Positions 5,575 through 6,140 of a DNA stretch of 6,140 nucleotides are shown here, one piece after another (the stretch's first letter is position 1; each line of letters starts with the position of its first letter). The notes under the pieces are model-generated. The model had not been told where the DNA came from and made no database searches. It saw only the letters and a program-made list of their open reading frames with translations. This DNA is from Propionibacteriaceae bacterium (GTDB lineage: Bacteria > Actinomycetota > Actinomycetes > Propionibacteriales > Propionibacteriaceae), in NCBI GenBank assembly GCA_027353565.1, contig DAIEHO010000037.1, forward strand, positions 1 through 6,140, read 5' to 3'. The translations under genes and the position numbers were made by a program.

Positions 5575-6140
5575 TGCCTGCGACGAGCGCCTCGTCTTCC
5601 CGGCCCTTCGTCAACCACAGCGTCGAGGGCGCCGTCGCGATCGTCACAGGCGCCGCGAGCGGCATCGGACAGGCCATCGCGATCGCCCTTGCGGAGGCCG
5701 GTGCGAAAGTCGGGTGCGCCGACCTGGCGGTCAGCGACCCGGCGGAGACGCTCGTCCGGATCGCCGAGGTCGGGGGAGTGGGCATCCCGATCGACTGGGA
5801 TGTCACCGTGGAGGCGGACGCAACCCGTGCGGTTGCTGAGGTCGAAGCCGCGTACGGGCCGTTGTCGCTCGCCGTGAACTCCGCGGGCATCGCCAACGCG
5901 GCACCCGCCACCGAGCTCAGCCTCGCGCAGTGGCAGCGCCTGTACGACGTGGATGCCACCGGCGTCTTCCTCGCCTGCCAGGCGGAAGGGCGGGCCATGC
6001 TCGCCCACGGGCGAGGGGCGATCGTCAACATCGCGTCGATGTCGGGGTCCATCGCGAACCGAGGCCTCACGCAGGTCCACTACAACAGCGCCAAGGCAGC
6101 GGTCATACACCTGACGAAGTCGCTCGCGGTCGAGTGGATC
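5574..6140 (+). CDS. Short-chain dehydrogenase/reductase (SDR), N-terminal 189 residues (3' end outside window)
   Basis: This is a classical SDR, an NAD(P)(H)-dependent oxidoreductase with a Rossmann fold. The cofactor motif TGAASGIG is at residues 25-32, and NSAG (102-105) replaces the usual NNAG. The catalytic Ser157 (IASMSG) and Y170-x3-K174 (HYNSAK) are present. At the fourth tetrad position, where DVNxxG is usual, the sequence reads DVDATG, putting Asp127 in place of Asn. Asp50 at the end of the second strand (VGCAD) hints at NAD(H) preference, though this is weak evidence. The substrate is not predictable; the SMSG...NRG...HYNSAKAAVIHL pattern recalls polyol or sugar-alcohol dehydrogenase-like SDRs. 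The ATG overlaps the M23 stop in TGATG with no Shine-Dalgarno, so translation probably depends on termination-reinitiation. The first 18 or so residues precede the fold and are polar. The right edge cuts the gene; a full-length SDR would need roughly 60-80 more residues. Confidence 0.92.
   Translation, partial: MPATSASSSRPFVNHSVEGAVAIVTGAASGIGQAIAIALAEAGAKVGCADLAVSDPAETLVRIAEVGGVGIPIDWDVTVEADATRAVAEVEAAYGPLSLAVNSAGIANAAPATELSLAQWQRLYDVDATGVFLACQAEGRAMLAHGRGAIVNIASMSGSIANRGLTQVHYNSAKAAVIHLTKSLAVEWI

Noticed and set aside
1..6140. Mobile element, CRISPR array, phage defence or other accessory system
   Set aside because: No transposase, integrase, spaced direct repeats or defence domains are seen. 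The genes are mostly conserved core functions of even GC content.

Overview
The window is GC-rich and densely coded. It carries the gene order prfB - ftsE - ftsX - M23 peptidase that is familiar from Actinobacteria. GTG starts, an actinobacterial-type FtsX with a Cys-containing extracellular loop, and a probable leaderless prfB mRNA all fit a high-GC actinobacterium. The sequence alone does not fix the genus.

Layout. (1) Bases 3-716, + strand: the C-terminal 237 residues of what looks like an FAD/NAD(P)-binding oxidoreductase, cut by the left edge. (2) 729-1250, - strand: a RimJ/RimL-type GNAT N-acetyltransferase, convergent with gene 1; only 12 bp separate the stops, and a bulged hairpin spans both. 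(3) 1251-1340: a divergent gap with a good -10 box placed to give a leaderless prfB transcript. (4) 1341-2447: prfB, peptide chain release factor 2, complete and without the autoregulatory frameshift. (5) 2448-2586: a 139-bp gap with a candidate ftsE promoter and no clear terminator. (6) 2587-5574: ftsE, ftsX and a secreted coiled-coil M23 metallopeptidase, tightly packed. (7) 5574-6140: a short-chain dehydrogenase/reductase whose ATG overlaps the peptidase stop (TGATG); it is cut by the right edge.

How the genes work together. FtsE (ATPase) and FtsX (four-helix permease with a large extracellular loop) form the FtsEX complex, which in other bacteria switches on a coiled-coil cell-wall hydrolase at the septum. 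The adjacent M23 protein has a signal peptide, two long Ala/Gln-rich coiled-coil stretches and a complete zinc site, so it is the obvious candidate for the hydrolase that this FtsEX controls. The ftsX Shine-Dalgarno overlaps the ftsE stop. The M23 Shine-Dalgarno lies in a small hairpin just past the ftsX stop. The SDR start overlaps the M23 stop. These junctions suggest stepwise translational coupling along the operon.

Most unusual: the SDR occupies the place where smpB commonly follows ftsX or the M23 gene in Actinobacteria, and its usual catalytic-tetrad Asn appears to be Asp. I see no mobile element, CRISPR array, tRNA or rRNA, and nothing that amounts to a clearly new system.
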